50,118 bases of DNA from Trichoplax sp. H2 (GCA_003344405.1 NOWV01000316.1:1-50118); one strand, 5' to 3'. Shown: positions 24,011-40,740, numbered from the stretch's first letter. A program made the numbers and translations. Notes: generated by a model not told the origin, from the letters alone.

Positions 24011-27000
24011 ATGAATTGGCCTAACAAAAAGATACTGTTAATCTTGGCCGCTATCTTGATATTGGTAACTGCTGCCTGCTTTTGGTATAGCAACCATAGA
24101 AGGTTGCGGCTATATCATACAAATGGAAATATAGTTCCCGATCATTATATGAACTTTACTGATGACGAAGACCTTACATTTCCACATCCAGCTGTGACGA
24201 TTACAAATGCTGGCCTAGATGGTGAAAAATTAGCTGCAAATAAAACTCCTAATATTAACCCTCATTGCCGTATGAGCAATTGCTTTAACTATAGCAGGTG
24301 TATTGGCCGCCCTTTCAAAGTTTACGTATATGATGGAAATAATAAAATGTCCGATAGCTATGCTAGAGTTGTCCGAACCATTCAGAATAGTCCTTACTAT
24401 ACTAACCAGCCAGATCAAGCGTGCCTATTTGTTTTAGCTGTTGATACTCTTGACCGTGACAAATCAAGTGAAGATTACGTAAATCGCGTCTCCAAGATTA
24501 GTTCTCATAAGTTATGGAATCGTGGTTATAATCATATCATCTTTAATTTATTCGCTGGTACCTGGCCGGATTATGCTGAAGATCTAAGCTTATCTTTAGA
24601 GAATGCGATCCTCATCAAAGCATCCTTTTCAGACTCTACCTATCGTCTTGGCTTTGATATCAGCTGGCCGTTATTTGGTAAAGATTATCCTTTACATAAT
24701 TTGCAAAATGATGGTCGTCAGCCAGGAAGTTTATCAAGTATTTTCCCAATTCACCGAAAGTATAAAGCAGCTTTTAAAGGCAAACGTTATGTATTGGGAA
24801 TAGGAAGTGAAACTAGAAATGCTTTACACCACTTACATGATGATCTCAATTATATCATGGTAACAACGTGTAAACATGGTAATACCTGGCGAGAGCATCA
24901 AGATAGTAGATGTGTGGTTGATGAGCTAACGTATGGAGAGTAAGTAAAACCAAAATGTGCAAATAGGACCTACAGGGTATACAGTAAACGTGACATTTAT
25001 ATCGTCCTTCTGTTCATATATCCATGCATCAGTCTCTTGACTCTTGTAATGGTAGTTGCCTGCATCTACACAGTAAATAACGTTACAGTATAGTAGTATT
25101 TGTTATATTTACACGAGGTACGATTGATTTATATAAATTAGCAAGTAGCGTCTCCAAGTATGAGTACATCATATCCAATAAAATTAATTTTATAAGTAAG
25201 AAATAGCGCTTTGCAATGACAAAATCTTTATAATGAAGATAAAATTACAGTCGCCACTTCTGTGTTCTAAGTATACGACGATATTCCTCAATACAGGTAC
25301 GACTATCAAGATTTGCTGATAAATTCCACATTTTGCTTGGTCCCACGGGGTAGGCGCCTGGGCTCTTTTCGATTCTTGGAGGCGCTTCAGTTTGGTTGCA
25401 TACCAATTGTGCTAAGCAATGGGTGGGTGCTGCCATTCTCTGAAGTCATTGATTGGAAGAAAGCTTGCGTACAGATTGATGAAAGGCAATTATTCGATGT
25501 AAGTATTTAACATATTTTCCTTAAATCTTGAATACGCAATTCTATAAATACGTAATATGCTATTATTGCATGATTACATTTAAAATGCAATGACATCTTA
25601 ATCAATTTCTTGCTGCAGGTGCCAGAGTTAATTGAGTCTATTAGTGATGAAAAAATACTTGCTATGAAGCAGCAAAGTATATTCCTATGGCAAACTTATT
25701 TTCAATCTGTAACTAGGATCGTTCTGTCTACTTTAGAGGTAATTACTGAAAAATTGTTTACATTAGACTAGCAAATTAATAGTTGTGTATATAGATTAAC
25801 TTGTGAGTGTCACGGAAAAAATCTTAGTATTGTATTGCAACTTAATTGTTGCGAATATCTTTAACAGAAATGCATTATATGGCTGTGAGTTTAAATAGCG
25901 TTATATAAAATAAAAGTCTAATTCGAATTATTTTACTAGATTATTCGAGGCCGTATTGACCAAACTAATCCAGTACATAATCTGTTATGGAACCACGTAC
26001 CTGGTGCCTTAGCTGCGTTACATACTCCATTTCTAGAAGATGCACAAGATTATCCCTTTTATTCTAATGGGATATGGAATTCTCATGTCCAAAAGGCATT
26101 TACTGCTATCATTGTCGTAAGAAATTATCCAGATCGTAAAAAATCCACGGCTTTCTACCAGTTAATGCGTACTTTGACTAGTTTGCCTGTTGTAAATAAG
26201 GTAAATATGTTAATGAACTCTATCTAATCAATATCGCTCCAGTTACTTATCAAGTTTAATTCTCTACTAAATTTAACTTTACGATATCTAGGTATGGATT
26301 CATTGGCGATGTAAGCAGCCAATCATCGCTGTATCTGAACTACCCAGAATATTATCTAATATATCTATTGTTATATCTGATTTCAGAAATCAGGTATGTT
26401 ATGTTTTTTTTGCAGTTACATAACACTACAGAAATATCGTTAATTAAATTCACTTTTTCATTATTCCATGCTTTAATTTAATCATCATTAATGTTAAATT
26501 TTCTGACTTAAACAATCAGTTCTGTTGCGTTAACTTTTGTATTAGTTAAGGATAGGTGTCGATATTAACTTGATTTTATTAATGAAACGTTAGGATTACT
26601 ATTTGAGCAACGTCTCGAATTTAATGCATATTATTGAGACGCAAGCCATTCTATTTTTAGAGCAAGATGCTGTATATAATAAAGACGAGGTTGCTATATA
26701 TTTTCGTTCGAATATAAATGTTTATTAAATGAACATTTTAGCTCATTTACTAATTACACGATATAATAATATAGATCCTATTTGCCTTCGATATCTGGCG
26801 GTCCTTTACCGATAGACTGGTTGGTTACGCTAGTAAAAGTCATTATTGGAATGATGTCCATAAAAGATATGAATTTACCTCTAAGTGGCTTAATTACTAT
26901 TCGATTATAATGTTAAATGGAGCTTTCATACATAGGTAAAGGATTTAAAATTATTTTTTAGTATTGTAGATATTTTATTTTGCGAAATTGCTAGCTGTGT

Positions 27001-27421
27001 GCGATGATATACTTATTCATACACTAAATGTTTGAAATCTTTTGGCAGATACTACTACGACTTGGTATATCATTTCTTTTCTGATGTTGCCTTAAACAAA
27101 ATTCAGCGCCTAGACAATTGTTTAGACATTGCAATCAACACTGTTATTTCTTATATTACGAATAAGCCACCCGTCAAGTTAACGCAAAAGAAATATCATA
27201 AAATATCTGAAGAATTTTCTAGTAATGAACCAGCATTAAAGGTACTACGTCGAAGAATGTCTCAAAGATGGAAATGTTTGAATTACTTAACCGAATTGTT
27301 TGGAAGGCTACCATTAATACATTCCTATCTTCGTTATGATCCCTTATCATTTAAACATCCATTGACCGCTGATCGCAAGCGGTATCGCCAAACCAAAGAT
27401 TTATTTGATAATATTTATTAA
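24011..27421 (+). CDS. EXT1: Exostosin-1, heparan sulfate co-polymerase
   Basis: Golgi glycosyltransferase that, with EXT2, extends heparan sulfate. Eight exons, 747 residues (human EXT1 has 746): 24011-24939, 25297-25498, 25619-25738, 25940-26200, 26292-26393, 26594-26689, 26775-26935, 27049-27421; all phases fit. A signal anchor lies at about 8-25. The GT47 domain (about 85-400) has [57 protein letters not shown] and [17 protein letters not shown] (residues 324-340). The GT64 domain (about 475-740) has [29 protein letters not shown] and PPVKLTQKK. The metal-binding DXD of GT64 (DED in human EXT1) reads E561-Q562-D563 here. Orthology to EXT1 rather than EXT2 or EXTL rests on length, the C-terminus and similarity throughout. 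Start: first ATG before the anchor. Confidence 0.96.
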
Positions 27422-28004
27422 TATGGAACGTAACAGAGATATCTGTAGCTTTGATTGTTGTTTACTTTATTATTATATGTTATTTAGAACATTATGTTTC
27501 TATTAGTTCAGTTTCATATGTAGCGTTTAAAAATTTAGAACAATTCGAAAAGCATTTATTGTTATAATTAATTTTACGACTCATTTATTAATCGGGTGTC
27601 AGTACTATCTTATTGAAAAAAATCAAACCTAAAATTGAATAAAGGTGATTCACGTATTGTATACCACAATTGATGTCAATTTATTGCTGTATCATACTTA
27701 TTAATCAATTTCCGAATGCAAAAGAATGACTATAAGCACGGTTTAATGTGTAGAATATCAAGACCTTTTAAATCGTCTAATGTGGAGAATGATTTGCCAT
27801 TGACGATATCATATTGTAATATCGTTACATTAATGTAAGGAGTATATCTTACTTACTCCTTTGCGAACTTCATTAATAGCACGTTTAAGTTATAGCATTT
27901 CTAGCATGATTTTGCTTAAGTTTTATACCTTACTGCAATGTACGCAAATTTATACGTAGACTAGAGTTTACTTTCGCTGGTATTACTGACACATATTTAG
28001 GCCA
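27422..28004. other. Convergent spacer EXT1 / LACTB2 copy A
   Basis: AT-rich 3' flank of two convergent genes. AATAAA at 27638-27643 lies about 217 bp after the EXT1 stop and is a possible polyadenylation signal. No exon or repeat seen. Confidence 0.5.
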
Positions 28005-29726
28005 TTAAAATTTGCGTAGTTCCCATTTTATTTCGCCAAGGTCATCATCACCAACTTTAGCTATAATATAACAAAGTAGTAGAATACAGTCGTAAGTAAC
28101 ACAACATTCATTCAGTGCAGATTTTAATACGTACTAGATTGGGTAACGCGCGATAGTGATGATCGTTATTAACCTACCGACTTTGTTTTCAATTAATAAC
28201 TTTTTCAAAGTAAGAACAAGGTTGTTTTCCGCTGCTAATAAATATGATTCCGGAATATCCTTTACATAAGATACGGAATATTTAACCCATGTAGTAAATG
28301 CCAAACAATACCCCAAATTACTATAAATACATACTCGCATACAGAACATACGAAGTCATACTATTGTAACTACACGCCAAACCTTGTATACGATTTTTGT
28401 CAATTCCATTGAAGAAGCAAGTTTACCACTCAGACTTCTCATAACATTAAGAATCTAAGCAGGAAATAATATAATTATTTTGAAAGATGTTATACAAGAA
28501 TTAAATCTTTGATCTTAAAACAGTTAAAGCTAATGCTGCTCACTTGGTCTTCTCTTTCTTTCCGATGAGAAATATATTCCCTGATCTTGGAATGGGCGTC
28601 CTTGATAATTGGTCCATGGCCCGGGTATATGATTTTGCAAGGATAATTTAATAATAATTTTAACGATTGTATCAATTCGTATAAATCGTCGAATACCTAT
28701 TACAATAGATAGAAAGGTTATCATTACATATTCAGACCAGATGCATTCAGTGGCATACATTCTGCTATCATACAATTTCAATTCGATTAGTGAAAATATT
28801 CAAAATGCAATTCGTAAATGTAGATAGGGACCAATACAGCAATGGCTTTATTTAATACCGTTGTTCCCTGTCCTAAAATGCAATCGCCACTTAATATAGC
28901 TTCATCCTCTTGAAGATATATTGCCATATGATCGCAACAGTGTCCTGGTGTATGTATAACTTTAAGTGTTGCCCCATCAGTCTTAATGATTTCGCCATCT
29001 TCTAAATATTGGTAATGCAAGCTATTATCATTTATAACGTCTTCTTTCCTATTGTCCTTGAACGGTAACTTCTTGATTGGTATTCTTTCGCCTATAAATG
29101 AATTCAATTATCACATTACAATTTAATTTAATTGATGACTTTTAATCATTTTACAGAGAATTGATTCTATTTATAATTATATGATTTCCGACGTGATTTC
29201 AATGCTTGAATACGCAATTAAATTAATTAAAACGCAAAGATAATATAAAATTCAGTTCTGTATTAGTACATGAGCGGACTAACCACCCAGAACGTCATTT
29301 ATAACAGCGGCAATGGCTCCAACATGATCTCCATGATGATGAGTCAAGAGAATTTCTTGTAAGCCAATGTCATTCTTGAGCAACACTTCTTTTAATTTAT
29401 CAGTATAAAGAGGTATTTCAGGTTCTGAAGTATCTACCAGTATCCGTCTAGAAAGTATTGACGAATATACCAACTATGATTATGATTATAAGTAGGGTAG
29501 AAAATTCAAAAATACAAATCATGTACAATAGCTTACAATACTATACAGTAAGAATGAAATTTAATTGATTTAGTATGATATATGGATATTACTTTTTGCC
29601 TGTCCCTATAATATAAGAGTTTGTGCCCTGAAGAGTCATCATACCGGGATTGCCACCTAGTATTCGAATAACCCTGGGAGATAGTTGTGCTTCCATTTCC
29701 AATGGAACTAAACTGCCAGCAGTCAT
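28005..29726 (-). CDS. LACTB2: LACTB2-like metallo-beta-lactamase RNase, copy A
   Basis: Family enzyme: a single-strand-specific endoribonuclease, mitochondrial in vertebrates. Seven exons, 297 residues: 29726-29593, 29447-29284, 29091-28859, 28696-28544, 28454-28383, 28259-28178, 28060-28005; all phases agree. The start [14 protein letters not shown] is shared with copy [21 protein letters not shown] opens the lactamase fold. The metal motif HxHxDH is H81, H83, D85, H86 in [10 protein letters not shown]. Further ligands lie in [21 protein letters not shown] and [10 protein letters not shown]. The C-terminal helical part has [20 protein letters not shown]. No clear cleavable mitochondrial presequence is visible. 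It is head to head with copy B, 2.2 kb apart. Confidence 0.94.
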
Positions 29727-31952
29727 TTTGAGTTGGAGTCACTAGTATTTGAAGTAAAATTTCATTATAGAATGAATTCATTAATTTGTGCTTAGCATAA
29801 CATATTATTATTACATCATCTTGCATGACATGCTCCTTAATTATACATTAATGTATAAAAATATAATCCTATTATCAAAGAGTTTCAAACAGTCTAGCGA
29901 AGATCACCATGTCTAATATTACAGTATTAGCTATTGCAGATGTTACACAGGACAGTAGCTTGCAATAGGGCATTTTAGTGCATCATGTTATTATAACTTT
30001 GCTAATGGTAGATCCAGTAACAAAGTCAAGCAAACTTCTCTTGTACTCATAGCATACTCTACGGTGTATGTACACTGTACAAGGTGCAACCACTATCATT
30101 TGTATATTATATTTAGCTGTGTACTGTAGTGCAAAAGCAGACTTGCAAGAAAATCAGCGAAATTTTAACTTATTATACTATATTTGACTCAATCAAGGAC
30201 TACTACTGTTCTACAACTGACATCTATATCACCCATATCACCAATCAATTAGGTTTAGTTCAATATTAATATATGTTCACTCGTATAAAATCATGGATAC
30301 TTTCGTCTTATTTTCTATCAAGTCTACACATGTATCATAGGTCAGTTAGGTTTAGATCAGTATTTATTATTAGATTAGCATAAATCAATTTCTTTTTTGG
30401 CCACTGCTAATGCTTACGTCAATTCAAGATGGATCGTGATCATTGGGGATAAATGCAATTCTACGTAAGGTAGTGCTCTGTCTTTATTAAGATGAACGTT
30501 CTATAGGTAAAACTCATTACGTAGTTGCGTCATATCCTCAGATTTACCAATCCCACGTTTGATTATCAATAACCGTATCTGCCAGGATACTAGATGTCGT
30601 AGTATCCATCCATCACTGGTTCAAATGTAACGTAGAAATTGAGATTTATTTAGAAGACTCAACAACAGTAGAATGGAAGCAATGTAATGGATAGTGCAAA
30701 ATGTAATGTGAACTGTATGTCAACAGGAGAAGTAGGCAGCAGAGGCATGAACTTTATAGTATCAAACTATAATCATAAATACATAAGTTCAGTAATAGCA
30801 ACAAGCCTATTTAGCATATATGCTGTATATATTCTACGTCTGGCATTCACCAAACACTACAACTTGAATCGCATCAGGAAAGTGGCAAATTTTAAGAGAG
30901 CGTTGGAGTAGTTTGCATTTACTCCTAGGTGCACTGGTATGATTCTATTTAAATTGTGTCATCTCTATTTACTGATGACGACTCCAAGTATATCGGGAAA
31001 GAGGCAGCTTTTAAGTCGGTGTTACGCTGATGTCGTTCTGATTAAATTAACGTGTGTCTATGTGTCGACCTGGATTCATTTCTATCGCTGATGAAGAAGT
31101 CAATGGCACTACAATACCTTTAAATTTGCAGTTCGAATTTCAGTAGCAAGAGAATCAAGATTCTAAGTTGGTTGTAGAGCGCAGTACAGCACGTATATTC
31201 ACGAATAACACTGCTCACAACCACAAGCTAGAACAACATTCTACAAGTGCAGAATCTGATTCGTTTTTTATAGGTGATGAAGAAGTGAAATACCTTTTCA
31301 ATCTGGATAAAATTTCAGTAGCGAGAGCCAAGATGGAGGAGGGAGATGTTAAACCAACTGTTGGTATAGCCAGCTAAGACTATGCTTATACTATAGCTAT
31401 ATGTAAGTAAAAATCCCACAGAGTTGAATCATCAATCGTCATGGTAATGGTTACTGCATAGCTACCGTAGCTATGCTTGTAACACTATATCATGGTCAGT
31501 AGACTCGTCCATCGGGCCCGTGCATAATCACTTCAATGTTTTCATGGAATCGCTCAAACTAATCAAGTAGATGGATCTCCAGCACGATCAAAAGGTAAAT
31601 TCTGCAATCCATTATTAGGAGCTAGGGCAAAATTATTTGTAGATACTGTCGTTGTCTTAACAAGAGAGATTTCCTTGCAAAGAGAATTTATATGAGCTAG
31701 AGGAAAATAACCATTTACTCTATGTAGTCTTGAACCGATGATACTGTTCAGTGGGGAAATTTTGTAAAAGAAGAAGAAATAACTAAGGGTGTATCAGTTG
31801 CAACTCTAGCGATTATCATTGACGAGATAGTTTAATCAAGAAGGTGCATTAATAAATTAAAATAGTGTGTTTGATAGTGTTGTCAATAGCTGCAATACAT
31901 GCAGCTTAGGTAACATCTCTAAATTTTGACTTGTAGTAAACATAGACTCAGT
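29727..31952. other. Spacer between LACTB2 copies, possible decayed coding DNA
   Basis: Two short open frames occur, 30687-30911 (with one hydrophobic stretch) and 31168-31377; neither matches a family I know. Diverged duplications are visible: an AGGAAAGTGGCAAATTTTAAG-like block at about 30868 recurs at about 30992, and a GATGAAGAAGTSAA block at about 31090 recurs at about 31275. The stretch 31560-31700 also reads like broken coding sequence. This could be a decayed gene or diverged repeat. The ends should carry both LACTB2 promoters. Confidence 0.35.
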
Positions 31953-34683
31953 ATGACTGCTGGTTCCTTGGTTGCACTTCGCATGGTGGAAAAACTCTCT
32001 CCTAGAGTGATTCGAATATTGGGTTGTAATGCTAGACCGATGACTTTGCAAGGAACAAATTCTTATCTTGTCGGAACTGGTAAAAGGTCAGTTAAACCTC
32101 ATACTATTATTATAATGATATGGAATGATTGCCTGCTCCATCATCTCATACTGTATAACATTATCCTCAACTTCTCCTTCTTATACTATATAATACAACA
32201 AATCTCATACTGTAGTGTATAACATTGTCCTCCATTTTCTCCTTCTTACACTATATGCTACAACAAATCTTATACTGTATAACATTGTCCTCAATTTCTC
32301 CTTCTTACAGTATATGCTACAATAAGTGTATCCTATCATGATATCAGAATATTTCTAAAGCATCATCGCATAGTTTGTTACCAAAAAAAACAACAATGTT
32401 TCCATTTCTATTTATATAGCGAGCATTGGGGAGATACCTGCAAGGTATAGATCATGTAGTTGTCAGTGTCTTGCCAACGTGTCTGTATTAGTAAGGTTAT
32501 ATTTCAATTTACTCAATTTGCAACCGAGTCTCTAAGATTAAGTCATGATCAACATCACAGTATCTTTCGACCACTAGTCTCATAAATTGATTCACTCATC
32601 GTCATATTTACCTTCATTTATTGTACTGTATTTCTAGCAAACTAAAATGTGAACTGTAACAGCTGGTTATTTATTTTTGTTTTCCTCTTAGACGATTGTT
32701 GATCGATACTTCGGATCCCGATGTTCCTGCTTATAGGAAATTACTCAATGATGTTTTAATTGAGAACGGTATTCACGTTCAAGAAATTATTGCTACTCAT
32801 CATCACATAGATCACGTAGGAGCAATTGGCGACGTTATGGATCATGTAATCAGAGGTTAATGCTGACATGATATGCGAATACAGTCCTCATTGTGATGTA
32901 CCCGTAGTATATTTTTACTGACTTCCATCAGAAACTTCTTAAAAGTCTCTGCTTCCACATACGTATAGAGATGGATACAACTAGATTACGAGATCCTTCT
33001 TTCTCTCATATTCTCTCTATTAATAAAGGCCTATCTCTTACTATACCTTGTGTGTTAGCTCTCTATAAGATCACAGGATATATTACATATGTCTCTCAAA
33101 GTCAATGAGGATAAATACTTTACTACTAAAACTCTTGACATGGAAATTATCGGAACAAATATAAAATTCTAGTTATTGCATTATTGCATAGCGTTATACT
33201 CGTATAACCGTCATATATAGCTGCTTATAAAATGATGATAGGGTTACTACGATTTGTAAACTTGTTCAGCATATTTAAAACTACAAAACAGAAATTGATT
33301 ATTTAATATTGTTTAATATGATGCAGGTAATAGTATTCGAATAAGCAAATTAGGATGGAATGATCATCGAAATGAAGAAATACCTGGTAGAAAAGATCTA
33401 GATTATACATATTTTAATGAAGGTGATGAAATTAAAACTGAGGGGGCAACACTGCAAGTAATTCATACACCTGGTCATTGCGATGATCATGCAGCGTTCC
33501 TTCTAAAAGAAGAAGATGCTATATTCAGTGGTGATTGTATTCTTGGTCAAGGAACTGGGGTAGGTATCCGCAGTTCTGTTGTCACTTTTTAATCATATCA
33601 GCTAATTGAGCATTGCAAAAACTTCCATTCATGGTGTCCCTATTTTAGCACTGAGATGTATAAAATTGATTAAGCTTAAGGTTATTAGGTTGTATCGCTA
33701 TAGAAACTTACTGCGATGACTAAAATATTAATTATAGTCTTCGATTAAATTGAGCTGTAGATAATTAGTAGATGCAATGTCATTATATTAAGTTTAGTGA
33801 CTACTTTTACGTTAACGTATATTGCACATTTTCAATACGTACAATAGCAATACAAGAACATACACCAAGAGGCTTATGTATCTCTACGGTAAGGTATTAG
33901 TTATCTAGTTAAATGTGTTGGCTATTGCAGCATTTGTGCTTGCATGTTCTTGAATGTGTCTGATTCATGTTATTGTATAAGCCAAATATGTGTATATTAT
34001 GAAATGTTACCGTATTGTATACTAATCAAAGTATTTCATCCGTTTCAGCAATTCGATGATTTATATAAACTCTTGAAATCCTTAGAGAAGATACGTTCCT
34101 TTCAATCAAAATTAATATATCCTGGTCATGGTCCAATAATATTGGATACTGGAGCCGAAATAAATGAATACATTGAACATCGAAAAGAAAGAGAGAAACA
34201 GGTTTTTCCTACTATTTAATTCATATTCACGAAGCTTTTTTGGTAACACCCATTAAGATAGATCAGCTCATTGGTAATTGTCAAATAAACATTCATTATT
34301 GGGTTTTATAGGTTTTAAACGTGATGACTCTTGCTAATAAAAAGCCGCTATCTACTACTCAGTTAGCGAAGATGGTCTACCAGGTTAGTTCCTAGATAAT
34401 AATCTATACTTCATATACGCATCTGCAAGGCGCTTCTGACTTTATATTTAACATTTATGGCTGTTAGGGAGTGCCTGAAAGTTTAATGAAAGCCGCTGAA
34501 AGTAACCTTGTTTTGACTTTAAATAAAATGGTTATTGAAAAAACAGTTGGTAGGTTTGATGTGAAGTTTAATGGTATAATATAGCCAGCTCTATGTCGTA
34601 AAAACTAAGAATAACAAATTTAATTCTATTTAGCTAAAATTGAAGTTGATAAGCAAGAAATCAAATGGGTCATAGCAAAATAG
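31953..34683 (+). CDS. LACTB2: LACTB2-like metallo-beta-lactamase RNase, copy B
   Basis: Paralogue of copy A, 295 residues in seven exons: 31953-32086, 32692-32855, 33327-33559, 34049-34201, 34312-34383, 34468-34549, 34634-34683. The first six coding exons have exactly the same lengths as in copy A (134, 164, 233, 153, 72, 82 nt) and the same phases; only the last differs (50 against 56). Metal ligands are kept: [31 protein letters not shown] and [10 protein letters not shown]. Introns are much longer than in copy A, and intron 1 holds a minisatellite. The protein is intact, with no stop or frameshift, so both copies are probably active. Which copy keeps the ancestral role cannot be told from sequence alone. 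Confidence 0.94.
32145..32330. repeat. Intronic minisatellite, 3 units of about 60-65 bp
   Basis: Three copies of CATACTGTATAACATTGTCC, TCAATTTCTCCTTCTTACAC, TATATGCTACAACAAATCT lie in intron 1 of LACTB2 copy B (starts about 32145, 32202, 32268). They partly explain why this intron is longer than its partner in copy A. Confidence 0.85.
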
Positions 34684-35810
34684 ATTTTGAAATAAGGTCA
34701 AACTTCCTGGAATTTCATAATAGGACCTATCTTGTGTTGTTTGAAGCTAATTCTAACTGCATGTACTCGTGCGTATACTAATGTGGCATTTTTACATATT
34801 TAATTTTATCGATGCATAAGCTAATTATAATCGGATAGGTTGAGAAGAAAACAGTAACTATTTTGATTATTACGAAAATTTAAACTTTTAATATAAATTA
34901 GGTTGTAATACTCTTATATACCTCATGCAGTACGTGTGCTACGGCATGAAAGCTCCTACAAATTCTGCTAGTTTTTTTCGCATAACGTAGATATTTATAA
35001 TAAATAGTTTAACTTGAAAAATATCGATTTTAATAAATTCGGTATTTGTTGATGTCTTTTATTGCCTAGATATTTGTACTTTGCGAAAATACAGTGTAGT
35101 CTCAATGAAAACTTTGAGACACCTTACATGCACGCAAATTCTAAGAAACTTTCACTTTTACCGTATTTCATGTCTGTAAGCCAAATTTTATTTTATAATT
35201 GCAAATTGAAAAATAATCACCTAGTCTATATACAAATACACAAAAATTAAGTATTAATGTGTGAAAACTGTACAGATATGCTTAAACCAGATAGGAGAAA
35301 TTAAATTCCTGGTATAATACGGCTATTTGTAAAAATTATATAATAGTATAGTGGTAAAGAATCGAAAGTCAACATACTAATGATCATAAAAACCAAATTC
35401 AGAGTAAAACTTTTTCGGGAAGAACAGAAACCAATGACGAAATTTCATTTAACATTAACCCAACTATTGCTATACGTACTGTACAATGTACATATGCGTA
35501 TACATAAATATGCATGATGGAAGAAACTTGACATATCAAATGGATAATAGGTAAAGTAATACCGTAAAGGGTTATTTCTATTTAATTAAGCGCAAATTAA
35601 TTGAGCATTCATTCCGTTGGTACAACGGACAATTACAAATATATCACTTAACAGCTTCTTGAACATTTTTTGAGTGTTGAAATATACAGGTACCTATTCA
35701 TAAACCATCCATTGAAAATTTACAAATACAAAGATAATTTTTCCCTTGTATACCCGGTGAAAAAATCTTATTTCCAACCGTAGGTAGTATTGGTATTACA
35801 TTCATCTGAA
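34684..35810. other. Convergent spacer LACTB2 copy B / Hippo kinase
   Basis: AT-rich 3' flank of two convergent genes, 1.1 kb. A 62-codon frame (35062-35250) has no recognisable feature. No repeat or RNA gene seen. Confidence 0.5.
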
Positions 35811-38770
<2,960 letters not shown>

Positions 38771-40525
38771 AAGTTAGGCAAAGAAATACTCAAGAAACAA
38801 TCATCTGTCGTAAGCGACAGTTACTGTGAGAAATTAAAACGCAAAGCAACAAATAAATAAAATAGCAACACATGGCCTTATGTGCACTTAGTACGTTAAC
38901 TACTCTATTTTCTGTAACGATGATTTACTCGTCCCTATTGAGCGGTATTCGTTCTTCCAACAGATACACAGTTTGATATGTGATAGTAGGGGTCAAAATT
39001 TTTTGGACGAGATTTATACTGGATACATAGCTTTACGTCCTATACCAGAGATTTATTGTTATTATTATGTACGACAAAATTTTGTATCCGGAAATACTTT
39101 AAGCCAATCGGAGTTATTATTCAGACCAGCATGTATATACAATACTATACATTCGAAGGCCATATAACATAGATACTGAAAATTTGTATCATGATTAATT
39201 CAATGAAGAATATCCATGGTATTGGTAGTGATTTAACATCTTAGTATAAAGGAACTATCTCATATGTTCATATACAAAGCTTAGTCTTATTCAGAATAAT
39301 CAGATTTTATAGAATCTATTTTGGAATTTTGGATCAAATGCACTTGATCGGAAATTTTTGAATTCCGGTCTGTTTTTATTAAAACTCCCGATTGCAAGTA
39401 CTGAATTCGATGATAACAACGAAGTGATTTGCAGCATGCTCACTATATTGATAAGACTTAATCACTAGATCGAAAAGAGAGAATCGCAATACAATATAAG
39501 TACAGCTGGCAGCAGTGTTGTTTCTGACTACTGCAGTAGTTACTACAGTTTAGCGTCGAGTGCTGTATTTATTAACGCTGGGATTTAAGTTCTACAGTAT
39601 TACACTGAATAGAGTACAGTAAATTGGTAGCAGGTTAAGTGCAGAAGAACCATTTTCAGTGTAATATGGCTAACTGGCGGACATTGATTGATTAATTGAT
39701 TTAACTTGCTTTTCATTGTGGAAACAATTAAAGGATTGATGATGATACTTTGCATGCATAGGGTTAGTATAACATGGACATAATGATCAATTTATAATGC
39801 AATAATGCTCCCATACGCGTACTTGTACATTGAACAGACTATGGTAAAACCATGTTTGTACACAATGAGCTAAAGTAGTGCTATGTTCGTTGAAAATGAT
39901 TGATAGACTAGCCATTCACTGAATGACTAATTAAAATCCGTCAACGTTAGCCTAGGCTATCAAGTGGAATAGAAATTATTTTACTAATAGAAGTAATATT
40001 GTAGTTTGGCGTTATGTAGACTATATCGATCCAAAAGGATTGACTGCATCAGTGAATACCTACAGTCAATGTAAAAATCGATTTCTATTATTTTATTCAT
40101 TGAATTGAATATTGACCACCCTAATTGACGAACCGTTGGTAAAGAAGAAACCCATTTCCACTCCATATATCTATGTTTACTGATTGATTGGTTGATTACA
40201 GATTATCGTCCTAAACATTAGTCAAGTGCTATTCTCTGTTTCATCTTATTCTTATCCTAGCGGATATTACCTTTGTGCGGCCATGTTGGAAAGATTCGCT
40301 TGACCTATCTACTGCTTTGGATAAAATTGCTGATATTCTGATATTGGTTAACAACAAGTCAATTCTTCACAGAGCCATTGATACCCTGTCTATTCAATGG
40401 TGATAAACTATCGGAATTATAGTTGCTTGCGTCTTGATCAATAAGATTTACTTTTCTAAGGAAGAAAGATGAAAAATTTCCACATCAACTTTAATCCTTC
40501 TTCCCCAAGTGTAGTGGCATAGGGA
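38771..40525. other. Intergenic, no gene recognised
   Basis: Upstream side of the Hippo kinase gene, AT-rich. A 64-codon frame (38973-39167) and a 60-codon frame (39984-40166, minus) have no family features. No repeat arrays seen. Confidence 0.45.
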
Positions 40526-40594
40526 GTGTTGCGCTGTGGGGTTGTCGCTTTACTGAATACACTGCGGCTATTACTATGGAAGGTCTATAGTAAA

Positions 40595-40740
40595 GCCGTT
40601 CAGTACTGTACTGTACTGTACGTTGAACTCATTGTACCTAATGCCCTTGACCAGGTGTACAGTACACTGTACAGTACTGTACAACAAAGACACGATACAT
40701 TGTACTGTATTAGATGCTGTCTTGTACTGTACAGTACGAT
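40595..40740. repeat. GTACW pentamer cluster
   Basis: Runs such as CAGTACTGTACTGTACTGTA and TACAGTACACTGTACAGTAC form nested palindromes. Overlapping open frames on both strands (91 and 79 codons) are products of the repeat. No gene start lies within 1 kb, so this cluster is an exception to the promoter-side location of the others. Confidence 0.75.

Noticed and set aside
24230-24803. Frames on both strands inside EXT1 exon 1
   Set aside because: Shadows of the EXT1 reading frame, which matches the family along its full length.
38973-39167. 64-codon plus-strand frame upstream of the Hippo kinase
   Set aside because: No family match and composition like the surrounding AT-rich intergenic DNA.
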